From GCA-2708415 sp964351905 (GTDB taxonomy: Bacteria; Pseudomonadota; Alphaproteobacteria; Micavibrionales; Micavibrionaceae), in the NCBI GenBank assembly GCA_964351905.1, contig CAYGPG010000037.1:1-15882 (forward strand): 15,882 nt of DNA, in the 5' to 3' direction. Positions 1 through 7,837 of the stretch are shown here, piece after piece. Position numbers and translations under genes: made by a program. The notes below the pieces were generated by a model. That model had not been told where the DNA came from. It saw only the letters and a list, made by a program, of their open reading frames with translations, and searched no databases. Numbering within the stretch: position 1 is the stretch's first letter; every line of letters starts with the position of its first letter.

Positions 1-1020
1 ATTGAAAGTATGGGCGACAAAGTCACAGCCAAGAAAACCGTTATGGCGCTTGGCCTTCCCGTTGTTCCTGGCTCCCCCGGCGCCGTTGAAAGTGTCGAGG
101 AAGGTCTAGAAATTTGTAATAACGCAGGCTATCCCGTGATTATCAAGGCTGCTTCTGGTGGTGGTGGTAAAGGGATGCAAGTCGTCCGTAGTGACGAGGA
201 ATTTCAAGAAGCCTTCACAACCGCGCGCCGTGAGGCCGCCGCAAACTTTGGTGATGATACAGTTTACATTGAAAAATATTTGGAAAAACCACGCCACATC
301 GAAATTCAAGTCTTCGGTGATACACATGGAAACGGTATCCATTTGGGCGAACGTGATTGTTCTATCCAACGCCGCCACCAAAAATTGGTTGAAGAAGCCC
401 CTTCACCAACGTTGACCGAAGAAGAGCGTGCTTATATTGGTGGATTATCCGCCGATGTGATCCGTAAAATGGGCTATCGCGGTGCAGGAACAATTGAATA
501 TTTATACGAAAACGGTGAGTTTTTCTTCATGGAAATGAATACCCGCATTCAGGTTGAACATCCCGTGACGGAAATGATTACAGGCATCGATTTAATCGCC
601 GAGCAAATTCGTATTGCCGCAGGTCTACCACTTACGTTGAATAAAGAAAATATTAAACTTCGTGGCCATGCCATTGAAGTGCGTATCAACGCGGAAGACC
701 CAGACACATTTATTCCCTCCCCTGGTAAAATTAAAACATTCCATGCCCCTGGTGGTTTAGGTGTGCGTTTTGATAGTGCTATTTACGGTGGATACTCTAT
801 CCCGCCTTATTACGATTCAATGGTTGGTAAATTGATCGTTCATGGTCGTGACCGTGAAGAAGCCATCAAACGTATGCGCCGCGCTATTGTTGAAACAGTG
901 GTGGATGGTATTAAAACCACTCTACCGCTTCATCAATGGATATTTAACGAGCCTGAATTTGTTTCAGGTGATTATGATATTCACTGGCTTGAGAAAAAAT
1001 TAGCAGAGAAAAATAAATAG
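1..1020 (+). CDS. accC: Biotin carboxylase subunit of acetyl-CoA carboxylase (5'-truncated by window edge)
   Basis: AccC carboxylates the biotin on the carrier protein BCCP, using ATP and bicarbonate, in the first step of fatty acid synthesis in the cytoplasm. The frame is open from base 1, so roughly the first 110 residues of a protein usually near 450 aa lie outside the window. Visible are the ATP-grasp glycine loop GGGGKGM, the HLGERDCSIQRRHQK and EEAPSP blocks, and the active-site stretch EMNTRIQVEHPVTEM holding the metal-binding Glu and Asn and the catalytic Arg. RINAEDP and PPYYDSMVGKL from the C-terminal domain follow. Family members have these blocks in the same order, and nothing looks broken. 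accB is expected just upstream, as is usual. aat follows 88 bp downstream on the same strand, with a palindromic element between them. Confidence 0.97.
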   Translation: MESMGDKVTAKKTVMALGLPVVPGSPGAVESVEEGLEICNNAGYPVIIKAASGGGGKGMQVVRSDEEFQEAFTTARREAAANFGDDTVYIEKYLEKPRHIEIQVFGDTHGNGIHLGERDCSIQRRHQKLVEEAPSPTLTEEERAYIGGLSADVIRKMGYRGAGTIEYLYENGEFFFMEMNTRIQVEHPVTEMITGIDLIAEQIRIAAGLPLTLNKENIKLRGHAIEVRINAEDPDTFIPSPGKIKTFHAPGGLGVRFDSAIYGGYSIPPYYDSMVGKLIVHGRDREEAIKRMRRAIVETVVDGIKTTLPLHQWIFNEPEFVSGDYDIHWLEKKLAEKNK

Positions 1021-1039
1021 TTTTTTAAACAAACATCAT

Positions 1040-1096
1040 CCACACTCCAGCGTAGGCTGGAGTCTTTTATAGATCCCTGCCTACGCTGGGATGTGG
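1040..1096. repeat. REP-like palindromic element with two mutually exclusive hairpins
   Basis: Bases 1044-1051 (ACTCCAGC) pair perfectly with 1056-1063 (GCTGGAGT) across a GTAG loop. CTTTTAT follows, so this hairpin could act as a weak intrinsic terminator after accC. The same 10-base core, CCAGCGTAGG at 1047-1056, is also the exact reverse complement of CCTACGCTGG at 1080-1089. That longer stem extends to 1040-1056 against 1080-1096 with one mismatch and one G-U pair. The two structures cannot form together. The look is that of a dispersed extragenic palindrome, but only one copy is present in this window, so the repeat status is inferred. Confidence 0.55.
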
Positions 1097-1108
1097 TAAA
1101 GATATAAA

Positions 1109-1747
1109 ATGTTCACCGAAGCCTCACCAGAATTATTTTTGAACGCTTATGGGCAAGGCATCTTTCCCATGGCGGAGAGCAGCGATGACCCGTACTATAA
1201 TTTCTATTCCCCAGAAATGCGCGGGCAACTTTCCATTCCTAATCTTCACATCCCCAAAAAACTTCTAAAAACGCTTAAAACCTACCCTTATACAATTAAA
1301 ACCAATACCAATTTTGAAGGCGTTATTGATGGATGTGCCTCTGTCTCAAAAGGACGTCGCACAACATGGATTAACAAACCCATTCGCGATTGTTTCATTG
1401 AGCTTTATAAAATTGGTTTTGCCCATAGCGTTGAAGCATGGCAAGACGACAAACTTGTTGGCGGACTTTACGGCCTTGCCATCGGTGCCGTCTTTTGTGG
1501 AGAGAGTATGTTTTCAATCGCTGATGATGCCAGTAAAATTTGCCTCATCCACCTTTGCGCCCGCCTTCACAAAGCAGGCTTCACCGTGCTCGACACTCAA
1601 TTCACAAACGACCATCTAAAACAATTCGGCGTCTACGAAATCCCCCAACAAGAATACGAAGACCTCATCAATATTGAAATGGCCAAAGAAACAAATTTTA
1701 TTTTGGAAGGTGCGGGTGAGGAAGAAATATTAGAAGAATATTTATAA
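1109..1747 (+). CDS. aat: Leucyl/phenylalanyl-tRNA--protein transferase
   Basis: Aat transfers Leu or Phe from aminoacyl-tRNA to proteins with N-terminal Lys or Arg, creating primary N-degrons for ClpS-ClpAP. The 212-aa product carries the family blocks in order: YGQGIFPM (residues 14-21), WINKPI (87-92), AHSVEAW (105-111), VGGLYGLAIGAVFCGESMFS (117-136) and DTQFTNDHLKQFG (162-174). It lacks most of the N-terminal extension of the 234-aa E. coli enzyme. There is no clear ribosome-binding site; the start is the ATG that begins homology to the family. The last 6 bp overlap the convergent gene that follows. accC-aat adjacency is common in alphaproteobacteria. The partners clpS and clpA lie about 4 kb downstream. 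Confidence 0.96.
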   Translation: MFTEASPELFLNAYGQGIFPMAESSDDPYYNFYSPEMRGQLSIPNLHIPKKLLKTLKTYPYTIKTNTNFEGVIDGCASVSKGRRTTWINKPIRDCFIELYKIGFAHSVEAWQDDKLVGGLYGLAIGAVFCGESMFSIADDASKICLIHLCARLHKAGFTVLDTQFTNDHLKQFGVYEIPQQEYEDLINIEMAKETNFILEGAGEEEILEEYL

Positions 1748-2200
1748 CTTATCTCTTTTAGGAAGTAAGTCTACTCTAGGAGAGTTAGACTCTTTTAACC
1801 TTCTCGTCATATCAGGAATCCGTGGATCATCAGGGGCCAACAGATTATCTGAAATTGATTGATGCGTAGAATGATCATCATCAAAAATAAATGCGGCTTC
1901 TTCATTTTCGTGCATAGATTTATGATCAATTTCTACTAGAGCTAAAAATTCAGCTAAGTCTTTTTTACCATCAGCTTTAAATGAAAATACAGCCATCCGT
2001 AAAACTAATTTACTCCCTGATGGATCATTAGAAAAAATCTGAACTTGATATCCATTTTCTTGGGCCTCCATAAGAAATTCCATTAAAATTTCATTAATTT
2101 GTTCACCGTTAGCAAGACCATATAATGTACCCTCACAATCGCAAAAAATACGATAACTTTCTGTATCACCTTCGGTATTTGCTGCTACAAAATCCTGCAT
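1742..2200 (-). CDS. Small hypothetical protein with HAD-phosphatase-like motifs
   Basis: I do not recognise this 152-aa acidic protein as a named family. Its motif layout is that of a minimal haloacid dehalogenase-like phosphatase. IFCDCEGTLYG (residues 18-28) matches motif I (DxDGT) with Glu at the second acidic position. IFSND (55-59) fits motif II after a beta strand. Lys94 could serve as motif III, and FIFDDDH (104-110) fits the DD of motif IV. There is no signal peptide or membrane segment. The length leaves no room for a cap domain. A weak AAGGG lies upstream of the ATG. The gene stands alone, overlapping the end of aat by 6 bp, with a possible promoter of its own. The HAD assignment is inferred from motifs only. 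Confidence 0.75.
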   Translation of the reverse strand: MQDFVAANTEGDTESYRIFCDCEGTLYGLANGEQINEILMEFLMEAQENGYQVQIFSNDPSGSKLVLRMAVFSFKADGKKDLAEFLALVEIDHKSMHENEEAAFIFDDDHSTHQSISDNLLAPDDPRIPDMTRRLKESNSPRVDLLPKRDKL

Positions 2201-2233
2201 ATCTAAAACCCTTATAGTTAATAACCATAAGAG

Positions 2234-2261
2234 TTTTTATCATCAATTATTATTATGTCAA
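2234..2261 (-). promoter_or_regulatory. Candidate sigma70-type promoter for the HAD-like gene
   Basis: On the minus strand an exact TTGACA lies at 2261-2256. A 16-nt spacer follows, then TAAAAA at 2239-2234. It sits in the AT-rich gap about 35 bp ahead of the ATG at 2200. The -35 box is perfect but the -10 box is poor, so this is a candidate only. Confidence 0.35.
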
Positions 2262-2301
2262 TAATTAAATTGTAAGCTACTGATATAATAAAATAATTTT
2301 A

Positions 2302-2958
2302 CTATTCGTAAATTACTTCTTCGGGCTGTTCTTGGTCTGTTGTGACGCGGTCAATGAGGGATTCTACGGAATCTTTCAAACTTTCTTCTTCATTTTGAAT
2401 GACTGGAACAGGCTCCATATCTATAGATTCTTGCTCTATGGATTCTTCTGGCTCGTTCAACAATTGCGTTTCAGTTTCCTCGGCAACACTCTCTTGAGTT
2501 TCATCATCTTCTGGCGTTGCTGTTTCTCGGATGATTGGCACGGCTTCGCCGCCAATTTTTACGCTATTTGTTTTTGGCGCGTCCTCCTCACGCCCCTTAC
2601 AGTCCAAAACCCAAACATCATAAATGGGATGATCTATAGCCGATAGAGCCGGCGATGAGGCAAACATCCAGCCTGAAAAAACCCATTCAGATTTTTTTGA
2701 ATTAATCGGCACTTCCCAGACTTGAATGAAAGAGGCACTTTCTGGCTTATCAAGTGGTTCAGATTTTCGGCAAGATTGTACTTTGATAAAGAGCGAGCCA
2801 AATTCGATTGTCTCACCAATATTAACCTCACGCGTATCTGTGCGCGCTGTTGATTTATCCAAGGTTCTTAAGACGACTGTTGGATAATTTAGCATCTCTG
2901 CTTTAACCTCGAAGGGGAAAAGAAGAACAAAAGATGCTAAAAATAAACGACGATACAT
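2302..2958 (-). CDS. DUF2155 domain-containing exported protein with acidic tail
   Basis: The product is a 218-aa exported protein. Residues 1-20 form a signal peptide ending at VKA. Residues 24-122 match the DUF2155 family (PF09923), recognisable from VVLRTLDKSTART (28-40), FIQVWEVP (77-84), WVFSGWMFASSPALSAIDHP (92-111) and the closing YDVWVLDC (113-120). Cys63 and Cys120 could form a disulfide in the periplasm. From about residue 145 the chain becomes a low-complexity, Glu-rich tail that the family does not require. The family's function is not known to me. The gene starts 5 bp after mlaD stops and follows NDUFA12-mlaD, so it is most likely the last gene of that operon. This grouping recurs in alphaproteobacteria next to accC-aat. 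Confidence 0.88.
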   Translation of the reverse strand: MYRRLFLASFVLLFPFEVKAEMLNYPTVVLRTLDKSTARTDTREVNIGETIEFGSLFIKVQSCRKSEPLDKPESASFIQVWEVPINSKKSEWVFSGWMFASSPALSAIDHPIYDVWVLDCKGREEDAPKTNSVKIGGEAVPIIRETATPEDDETQESVAEETETQLLNEPEESIEQESIDMEPVPVIQNEEESLKDSVESLIDRVTTDQEQPEEVIYE

Positions 2959-2963
2959 AAAGC

Positions 2964-3419
2964 TTATTTATCGTCTTTATCTTGCATGCTGAAAATAAAC
3001 TGACCTAAAAGCTGTTCAAGGTTTTGCGGCGCTTGGGTATATTCAATCATGCCGCCATCTTCAATAATATCAATAGCTGCACCAGGTTCCAATTGCATGT
3101 AAAGCCCGCCCAGTAAGCTTTCGCTAGAGATAAAAGCGGCTGTATCTTCGGGTAATTCAACACTATCTTCTATGTCCAAGAATACTTGTGCTAAGAAATT
3201 TTCTTTATCTAATTCAATGCGCGAAACGGAGCCGACTTTCACGCCACTAATCACAACCTTATCGCCGACACCAAGGCCACCGATACTGGAAAAATTGGCT
3301 TGCACCTGATACCCATCCATAGAGCCAATATTCGCCGAAGAGTAACTATACCCCAAAAATAAAACGGCAATCATTAAGACGACTGCACCCAATACGGTTT
3401 CAATTACATTACGTTTCAT
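2964..3419 (-). CDS. mlaD: MlaD-type outer-membrane lipid asymmetry protein (MCE domain)
   Basis: MlaD is the substrate-binding MCE subunit of the inner-membrane Mla ABC transporter, which moves phospholipids between the inner membrane and the outer membrane. A single N-terminal membrane segment (about residues 7-25 from the chosen start) leads into one MCE domain. Typical stretches are GLGVGDKVVISGVKVGSV and SLLGGLYMQLEPG. A C-terminal amphipathic helix, NLEQLLGQFIF, is like the helix that lines the MlaD hexamer pore. I chose the ATG at 3419 because AGGAG (3434-3430) precedes it by 10 nt and MKRNVIETVLGAVV is the usual beginning in relatives. An in-frame ATG at 3443 would add eight residues but has no clear ribosome-binding site. 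mlaE and mlaF are not adjacent. Confidence 0.92.
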   Translation of the reverse strand: MKRNVIETVLGAVVLMIAVLFLGYSYSSANIGSMDGYQVQANFSSIGGLGVGDKVVISGVKVGSVSRIELDKENFLAQVFLDIEDSVELPEDTAAFISSESLLGGLYMQLEPGAAIDIIEDGGMIEYTQAPQNLEQLLGQFIFSMQDKDDK

Positions 3420-3454
3420 TTTTTTTAAACTCCTACTGCTCATTCTTTATATTA

Positions 3455-3850
3455 TTATTCTGGTGGGCGCCATGCCTCATAATCACCTGTTGCTTTTGCA
3501 CGCTTACCTTCTTTCAAAAGATGTCCTGGCGGACGATAAGCTTCTTTTGTGCCCGTTAAATTCGGATGGTGTGGCTTTTGCCACTTACGACGAAATGATG
3601 GGACATCACTGCTCGGCACGTCATCACTTTGATGGTGCATCCATCCGTGCCATTCAGGCGGAATTTTTGTTGCTTCTGGCGCGCCTTTATAAATTACCCA
3701 ACGGCGGTCGCGTTTATATCCTTTACGCGGTTTGGCCTGGTAATATTTATTACCCGCCTGATCTTTGCCCACGAACTTCGTGCGCGTGAACAGCTTCACT
3801 GAAGTCATATGTACGGGGGACAAAACACCCAAAAAGCTAAAGATACCCAT
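3455..3850 (-). CDS. NDUFA12-family accessory subunit of NADH:ubiquinone oxidoreductase (complex I)
   Basis: The 131-aa product matches the NDUFA12 (B17.2) family (PF05071), a peripheral accessory subunit of respiratory complex I shared by mitochondria and alphaproteobacteria. Visible family blocks are FVGKDQAGNKYYQ (residues 26-38), RRWVIYKG (49-56), IPPEWHGWMHH (63-73) and HHPNLTGT (94-101), with YRPPG at 105-109. The C-terminal part is basic and proline-rich. There is no membrane segment, which fits a peripheral arm position. AAGGAC stands 5 nt ahead of the ATG. It is the first gene of a leftward run into mlaD and DUF2155. It shares a 74-bp divergent spacer with the RidA gene, so promoters for both should lie there. 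No other complex I genes are in the window. Confidence 0.92.
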   Translation of the reverse strand: MGIFSFLGVLSPVHMTSVKLFTRTKFVGKDQAGNKYYQAKPRKGYKRDRRWVIYKGAPEATKIPPEWHGWMHHQSDDVPSSDVPSFRRKWQKPHHPNLTGTKEAYRPPGHLLKEGKRAKATGDYEAWRPPE

Positions 3851-3924
3851 TTTACGTCCTTAAATTCTTTTCTTAGCTATAGAAATGGCGTAAAACAGAG
3901 CAGAAATCAAGAGGAGAACCCATT

Positions 3925-4392
3925 ATGACTGATGTTATCGCCAATCTTAAAAAATTAGGATTAAGCTTACCAGAAAGTGCGCCACCTTTATTTAATTACG
4001 TGCCGTTTGTAACAGCTGGCAATATGGTCTTTGTAGCCGGCCAAGTCCCTATCGGTGGGACACAAGAATATAAAGGCAAAGTTGGTCAAGACGTGGATTT
4101 AGAAACTGCCCAAGCCGCCGCCCGCCAATGTGCCCTCAATATACTACGCCAAGTGAGTGATGCCGTTGAAGGCGATTGGAGCCGCGTTAAACGCTGCGTG
4201 AAGCTTGGTGGATTTGTGAATTGTGGCAGTGATTACACCGATATGTCTTTGGTCATTAATGGAGCGTCTGATCTGATGGTCGAAGCTTTAGGTGAAGGAA
4301 AAGGAAAGCATGCCCGTTTTGCGGTTGGTGCGCCTTCCCTGCCTGCAGGATTTGCCGTTGAAATTGATGCTGTATTTGAAATTAGCGAATAA
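3925..4392 (+). CDS. RidA/YjgF family protein
   Basis: The 155-aa product belongs to the YjgF/YER057c/UK114 superfamily, longer-chain branch (PF14588-like). Members are cytosolic trimers. RidA itself hydrolyses reactive enamine/imine intermediates to 2-ketoacids and ammonia. FVAGQVPIGG (residues 36-45) and the C-terminal ARFAVGAPSLPAGFAVEIDA (130-149) are typical. Arg131 and Glu146 sit where the catalytic Arg and Glu of RidA are found, so deaminase chemistry is possible, but many long-branch members are untested. A strong GAGGAG precedes the ATG by 8 nt. The last 11 bp overlap the end of the convergent response regulator gene. Confidence 0.92.
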   Translation: MTDVIANLKKLGLSLPESAPPLFNYVPFVTAGNMVFVAGQVPIGGTQEYKGKVGQDVDLETAQAAARQCALNILRQVSDAVEGDWSRVKRCVKLGGFVNCGSDYTDMSLVINGASDLMVEALGEGKGKHARFAVGAPSLPAGFAVEIDAVFEISE

Positions 4393-4753
4393 AGCGTTCT
4401 ACCATTTTTAATAAATGCTGATGGTTAACGGGCTTCAACATAGCCGATGCAAAACCAACTTCACGCGCACGAGAAAGTAAATCCGTACTATCATTTCCCG
4501 TAATCATAATCATGGGCACTCTAATTTCATTTAAAGTCATATAACGCGCCAATGTAAAACCATCCATCGGTTCCATGTATTGATCAATTAAAACGCATTT
4601 ATATTTATGGTCTTTGAGTAAATCTAAGGCTATCTCACCGCTTAAGGCAATATGCGTCTCATACCCCGCATCATTCAGCGTAGCCGCCAATAACTTACAA
4701 GTTGGTTCATTATCATCAACGATTAATATTTTTTTTAGTGTTTGTTCTGCCAT
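4382..4753 (-). CDS. Single-domain (CheY-like) response regulator
   Basis: The 123-aa product is a stand-alone receiver domain with no output domain. All phosphoryl-transfer residues are present: the acidic pair Asp13-Asp14, the phospho-acceptor Asp57 in VLIDQYMEPMDGF, Thr85 in MIMITGND, and Lys107 in AMLKPVN. It should be phosphorylated by a histidine kinase and act through protein contact rather than DNA binding. No kinase gene lies nearby, so its partner is unknown. The ATG at 4753 is preceded by GGGAGG with 5-nt spacing, an excellent ribosome-binding site. An upstream TTG in the same frame is therefore not the start. The gene overlaps the RidA gene by 11 bp and is divergent from the membrane-anchored gene at 4795. 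Confidence 0.93.
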   Translation of the reverse strand: MAEQTLKKILIVDDNEPTCKLLAATLNDAGYETHIALSGEIALDLLKDHKYKCVLIDQYMEPMDGFTLARYMTLNEIRVPMIMITGNDSTDLLSRAREVGFASAMLKPVNHQHLLKMVERFIR

Positions 4754-4794
4754 CAAGGCCTCCCGATTAACCAAAACTATGATATTCTATTGAT

Positions 4795-5529
4795 ATGAAT
4801 AAGAAAGATAAAAATTATCATCCTGAACGCGGCAGTGCCATTTTATGGATTTTGGTCGCTGTCGGCCTTTTTGCCGCCCTCAATTACGCGTTTAACAGCT
4901 CGAGCCGCACAAGCACATCCCTTTTAAGCGATGCCGAAGCCGAAGCCTATGCCAATCAAATTATTCAATATGGCAATGAAGTAAAAGCCACCGTAAAACG
5001 TCTTCAATTACGCGGCTGTAGTGACACAGAAATTAGTTTTGAAAACGATGTAGTGACAGGATACGAAAATCTAAACGCCCCAGATGATGGCTCCTGCGAT
5101 GTTTTTAATATTGCAGGAGGGGGGTTAAACTGGAAATCACCGCCATCAAGCTCCCTAGACAGGGCCTTGAATTCAAATGAAGCATTTGGCCAGTATTTTT
5201 TTTCAGGTAGAGCGCAGATATTAGATATTGGCCAAAATTGCGGAAATGAAAATTGCAATGAGCTTTTAATGCTAGTAGGATTTTTAAACAGTACGCAATG
5301 TGAAATCTTAAATAAACAATATACTCATGATTCCGATATCATAATTAATGAAAGCATAAACCAAGTCCCTCCTGATAATAACGATATATTTGTTGGAATT
5401 TATGATTTTTCAAACTCACCCGTCATAGGAGACACTGCAGCATCACTTGCCAAGCAATCAGCGGGCTGTGTGAAAAGAGGAAACAGTACGTATGGGTACA
5501 CTTATTACCATGTTCTCATTGCTCGTTAA
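4795..5529 (+). CDS. Membrane-anchored, pilin-like hypothetical protein (paralog 1)
   Basis: The 244-aa product has a short charged N-terminus, HPERGSAILW (residues 9-18), then one hydrophobic helix (about 14-32) and a long polar, probably periplasmic, domain with six Cys (75, 101, 149, 154, 169, 225). It is a paralog of the protein at 9987-10709. Shared landmarks include HPExG before the helix, QYGxE (58-62), CSDTEISF (75-82), GGG followed by PP (108-117), FVGxYxF/N (199-205), a Cys shortly before the C-terminus, and the closing YYHVLIAR. The anchor resembles prepilin and TadE leaders, but the Glu at +5 of true type IV pilins is absent. Function is unknown. It has no clear ribosome-binding site. 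TATGAT at 4778-4783 could be a -10 box giving a nearly leaderless message. Confidence 0.85.
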   Translation: MNKKDKNYHPERGSAILWILVAVGLFAALNYAFNSSSRTSTSLLSDAEAEAYANQIIQYGNEVKATVKRLQLRGCSDTEISFENDVVTGYENLNAPDDGSCDVFNIAGGGLNWKSPPSSSLDRALNSNEAFGQYFFSGRAQILDIGQNCGNENCNELLMLVGFLNSTQCEILNKQYTHDSDIIINESINQVPPDNNDIFVGIYDFSNSPVIGDTAASLAKQSAGCVKRGNSTYGYTYYHVLIAR

Positions 5530-5534
5530 AAAAT

Positions 5535-7835
5535 CTATTTCACAATCTCTTTATCTTCTGATTTTTTCTGGCTTAGTTTTTCAGGTTTGATGTTAAATTT
5601 CAATTCATCTTTTTTGAAATCAATTTTGACAATTCCGCCATCAACTAACTTACCAAACAATAATTCTTCGGCGAGTGGTTTTTTGATTTGTTCTTGGATC
5701 ACGCGTCCCAAAGGTCTTGCGCCCATGGCGGGATCATAGCCTTCTTTTGCCAGATATTCGCGTGCATCATCAGTAAGCTGTATTGTCACATTTTTCTCTG
5801 AGAGTTGTGCTTCTAACTGTGCCATAAATTTATCGACGACCTTCGCCACTGTTTCAGGTTTCAACGCGCTAAATGGCACAATCGCATCTAGACGGTTTCT
5901 AAATTCTGGTGTGAACATTTTGTTGATGGCATCAACATCATCATCAACGCGTACTTCACGTTCAAACCCAACAGGCGCCCGCGCCAATTCCGCCGCCCCT
6001 GCATTGGTTGTCATGATTAAAATGACATTGCGAAAATCAATGGTTTTTCCATTATTATCTGTCAATTTGCCGTAATCCATCACCTGCAATAAAATATTAT
6101 AAATATCAGGATGTGCTTTTTCTATTTCATCCAAAAGCAAGACACAATGCGGGTTTTGATCAATTTTATCCGTCAGCAACCCGCCTTGTTCATACCCCAC
6201 ATAACCAGGAGGAGAGCCAATCAAGCGTGCCACCGCGTGGCGTTCCATATATTCAGACATATCAAAACGTGCCAATTCAACACCCATGGAAATCGCAAGC
6301 TGTTTTGCTACCTCTGTTTTACCAACACCGGTTGGGCCAGAGAATAAATAGGAGCCAATCGGCTTATCAGGATCACGCAATCCTGCACGTGACAATTTAA
6401 TGGCATCTGCCAAGATATCAATCGCAGGATCTTGATCAAAGACAAGTGTTTTCAAATCACGTTCTAAACTTTTCAACGCGCTCTTATCATCTTTGGTTAA
6501 GGCTTTGGATGGAATACGGGCAATAACAGAAATCACGCCTTCAATATCTTCTTGGGTGATAATTTTCTTACGCTGTTCCAAAGGCACCAACATTTGCGCC
6601 GCGCCAACCTCATCAATAATATCAATTGCCTTATCGGGTAGTTTTCTATCCCCGATATATTTAGCGGATAATTCTACGGCAGAGCGTAAAGCCTCGGGCG
6701 TATATTCAACTTTATGATGCTCTTCAAAATACCCTTTTAGGCCCTTTAGGATTTCAATCGTCTCGTCTATGGAAGGTTCTGCCACATCAATTTTTTGGAA
6801 ACGACGCACCAACGCACGATCTTTTTCAAAATGATTGCGATATTCTTTATAAGTGGTCGACCCAATACAACGTAGCGAGCCATTCGATAGACTTGGTTTT
6901 AAAAGATTGGACGCATCCATTGCGCCGCCTGACGTTGCGCCCGCGCCAATAACCGTATGGATTTCATCAATAAACAAAACAACATTATCAATCGTTTCTA
7001 ATTCGGTCAGAACCGCCTTAATACGTTCTTCAAAATCACCACGATACCGCGTTCCCGCCAGTAACGCGCCCATATCAAGGGAATAGATTGTCGCATCTGC
7101 TAATACTTCTGGCACTTCGCCATCATTAATTTTCTTCGCCAAGCCTTCGGCAATCGCTGTTTTACCAACACCCGGATCACCCACATAAAGCGGGTTATTT
7201 TTTGACCGACGGCACAAAATTTGAATGGTACGATCCACTTCTTTTTGACGGCCAATTAATTTATCAATTTTGCCTTCACGCGCCTTATCATTTAAATTTT
7301 TGCAATAGGTTTTAAGCGCTTCGGTGCCTGTTTTTGTTTCGGAAGAATTTTCTTCGCCTTCTTCCGTGCCTTTTGGCGTTGTCTGAGCAGGCTCGACCCC
7401 TGGTACTTTTGCAATACCATGAGAGATATAATTCACCGCATCAAAACGTGTCATATCTTGTTCTTGCAAGAAAAACACCGCATGGCTTTCACGCTCAGAA
7501 AACAACGCCACCAAAACATTTGCGCCCGTTACTTCTTCACGTCCCGATGATTGAACATGAATGGCGGCGCGTTGTAGCACACGTTGGAACGCCGTTGTTG
7601 GTTTGGCTTCTTCCGCACCATCGGTCTTTAAATACGCCAAATCTTGATCTAAATATTTATCCAATGACTCACGCGTTTTGTCCAAAGACACTCCGCACGA
7701 TCTCAACACTGCCATTGCATCCTGATCATAAGACAAAGACAGCAATAAATGCTCCAACGTCGCATATTCATGCGTGCGTTTTGTGGCTTCCGCCAACGCT
7801 TTATGAAGGGTCTGTTCTAAGTTCCGTGAAAGCAT
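5535..7835 (-). CDS. clpA: ATP-dependent Clp protease ATP-binding subunit ClpA
   Basis: ClpA is the AAA+ unfoldase that feeds ClpS-delivered N-degron substrates and other proteins into ClpP. The 766-aa product has the Clp N-terminal repeat domain (1-145) and a linker rich in Glu and Thr (150-175). AAA domain 1 has Walker A GDPGVGKT (219-226) and Walker B VVLFIDE (285-291). AAA domain 2 has GPTGVGKT (500-507), VLLLDE (565-570), the pore loop GYVG (544-547) and the sensor-2 region GARPLGR (705-711). The ClpP-docking loop reads VGF (622-624) where E. coli has IGL. The ATG at 7835 fits ClpA N-termini; a GTG 24 bp upstream is in frame but inside clpS. The start is 2 bp after the clpS stop, so the pair is co-transcribed. 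The gene ends 5 bp from the convergent gene at 4795. Confidence 0.98.
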   Translation of the reverse strand: MLSRNLEQTLHKALAEATKRTHEYATLEHLLLSLSYDQDAMAVLRSCGVSLDKTRESLDKYLDQDLAYLKTDGAEEAKPTTAFQRVLQRAAIHVQSSGREEVTGANVLVALFSERESHAVFFLQEQDMTRFDAVNYISHGIAKVPGVEPAQTTPKGTEEGEENSSETKTGTEALKTYCKNLNDKAREGKIDKLIGRQKEVDRTIQILCRRSKNNPLYVGDPGVGKTAIAEGLAKKINDGEVPEVLADATIYSLDMGALLAGTRYRGDFEERIKAVLTELETIDNVVLFIDEIHTVIGAGATSGGAMDASNLLKPSLSNGSLRCIGSTTYKEYRNHFEKDRALVRRFQKIDVAEPSIDETIEILKGLKGYFEEHHKVEYTPEALRSAVELSAKYIGDRKLPDKAIDIIDEVGAAQMLVPLEQRKKIITQEDIEGVISVIARIPSKALTKDDKSALKSLERDLKTLVFDQDPAIDILADAIKLSRAGLRDPDKPIGSYLFSGPTGVGKTEVAKQLAISMGVELARFDMSEYMERHAVARLIGSPPGYVGYEQGGLLTDKIDQNPHCVLLLDEIEKAHPDIYNILLQVMDYGKLTDNNGKTIDFRNVILIMTTNAGAAELARAPVGFEREVRVDDDVDAINKMFTPEFRNRLDAIVPFSALKPETVAKVVDKFMAQLEAQLSEKNVTIQLTDDAREYLAKEGYDPAMGARPLGRVIQEQIKKPLAEELLFGKLVDGGIVKIDFKKDELKFNIKPEKLSQKKSEDKEIVK

Positions 7836-7837
7836 GT

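Noticed and set aside
2332..2646. 104-codon + strand frame opposite the DUF2155 gene
   Set aside because: It is antisense to a recognisable domain, has no ribosome-binding site, and has a Phe/Cys-rich composition typical of a shadow frame.
4754..4774. Longer form of the response regulator starting at TTG 4774
   Set aside because: The ATG at 4753 has GGGAGG at ideal spacing and begins immediately before the receiver fold; the extension contains the ribosome-binding site itself.
4795..5529. Calling the two paralogs type IV pilins
   Set aside because: The Glu at +5 after the Gly is absent in both and no pilus assembly genes are nearby; only a pilin-like layout can be supported.
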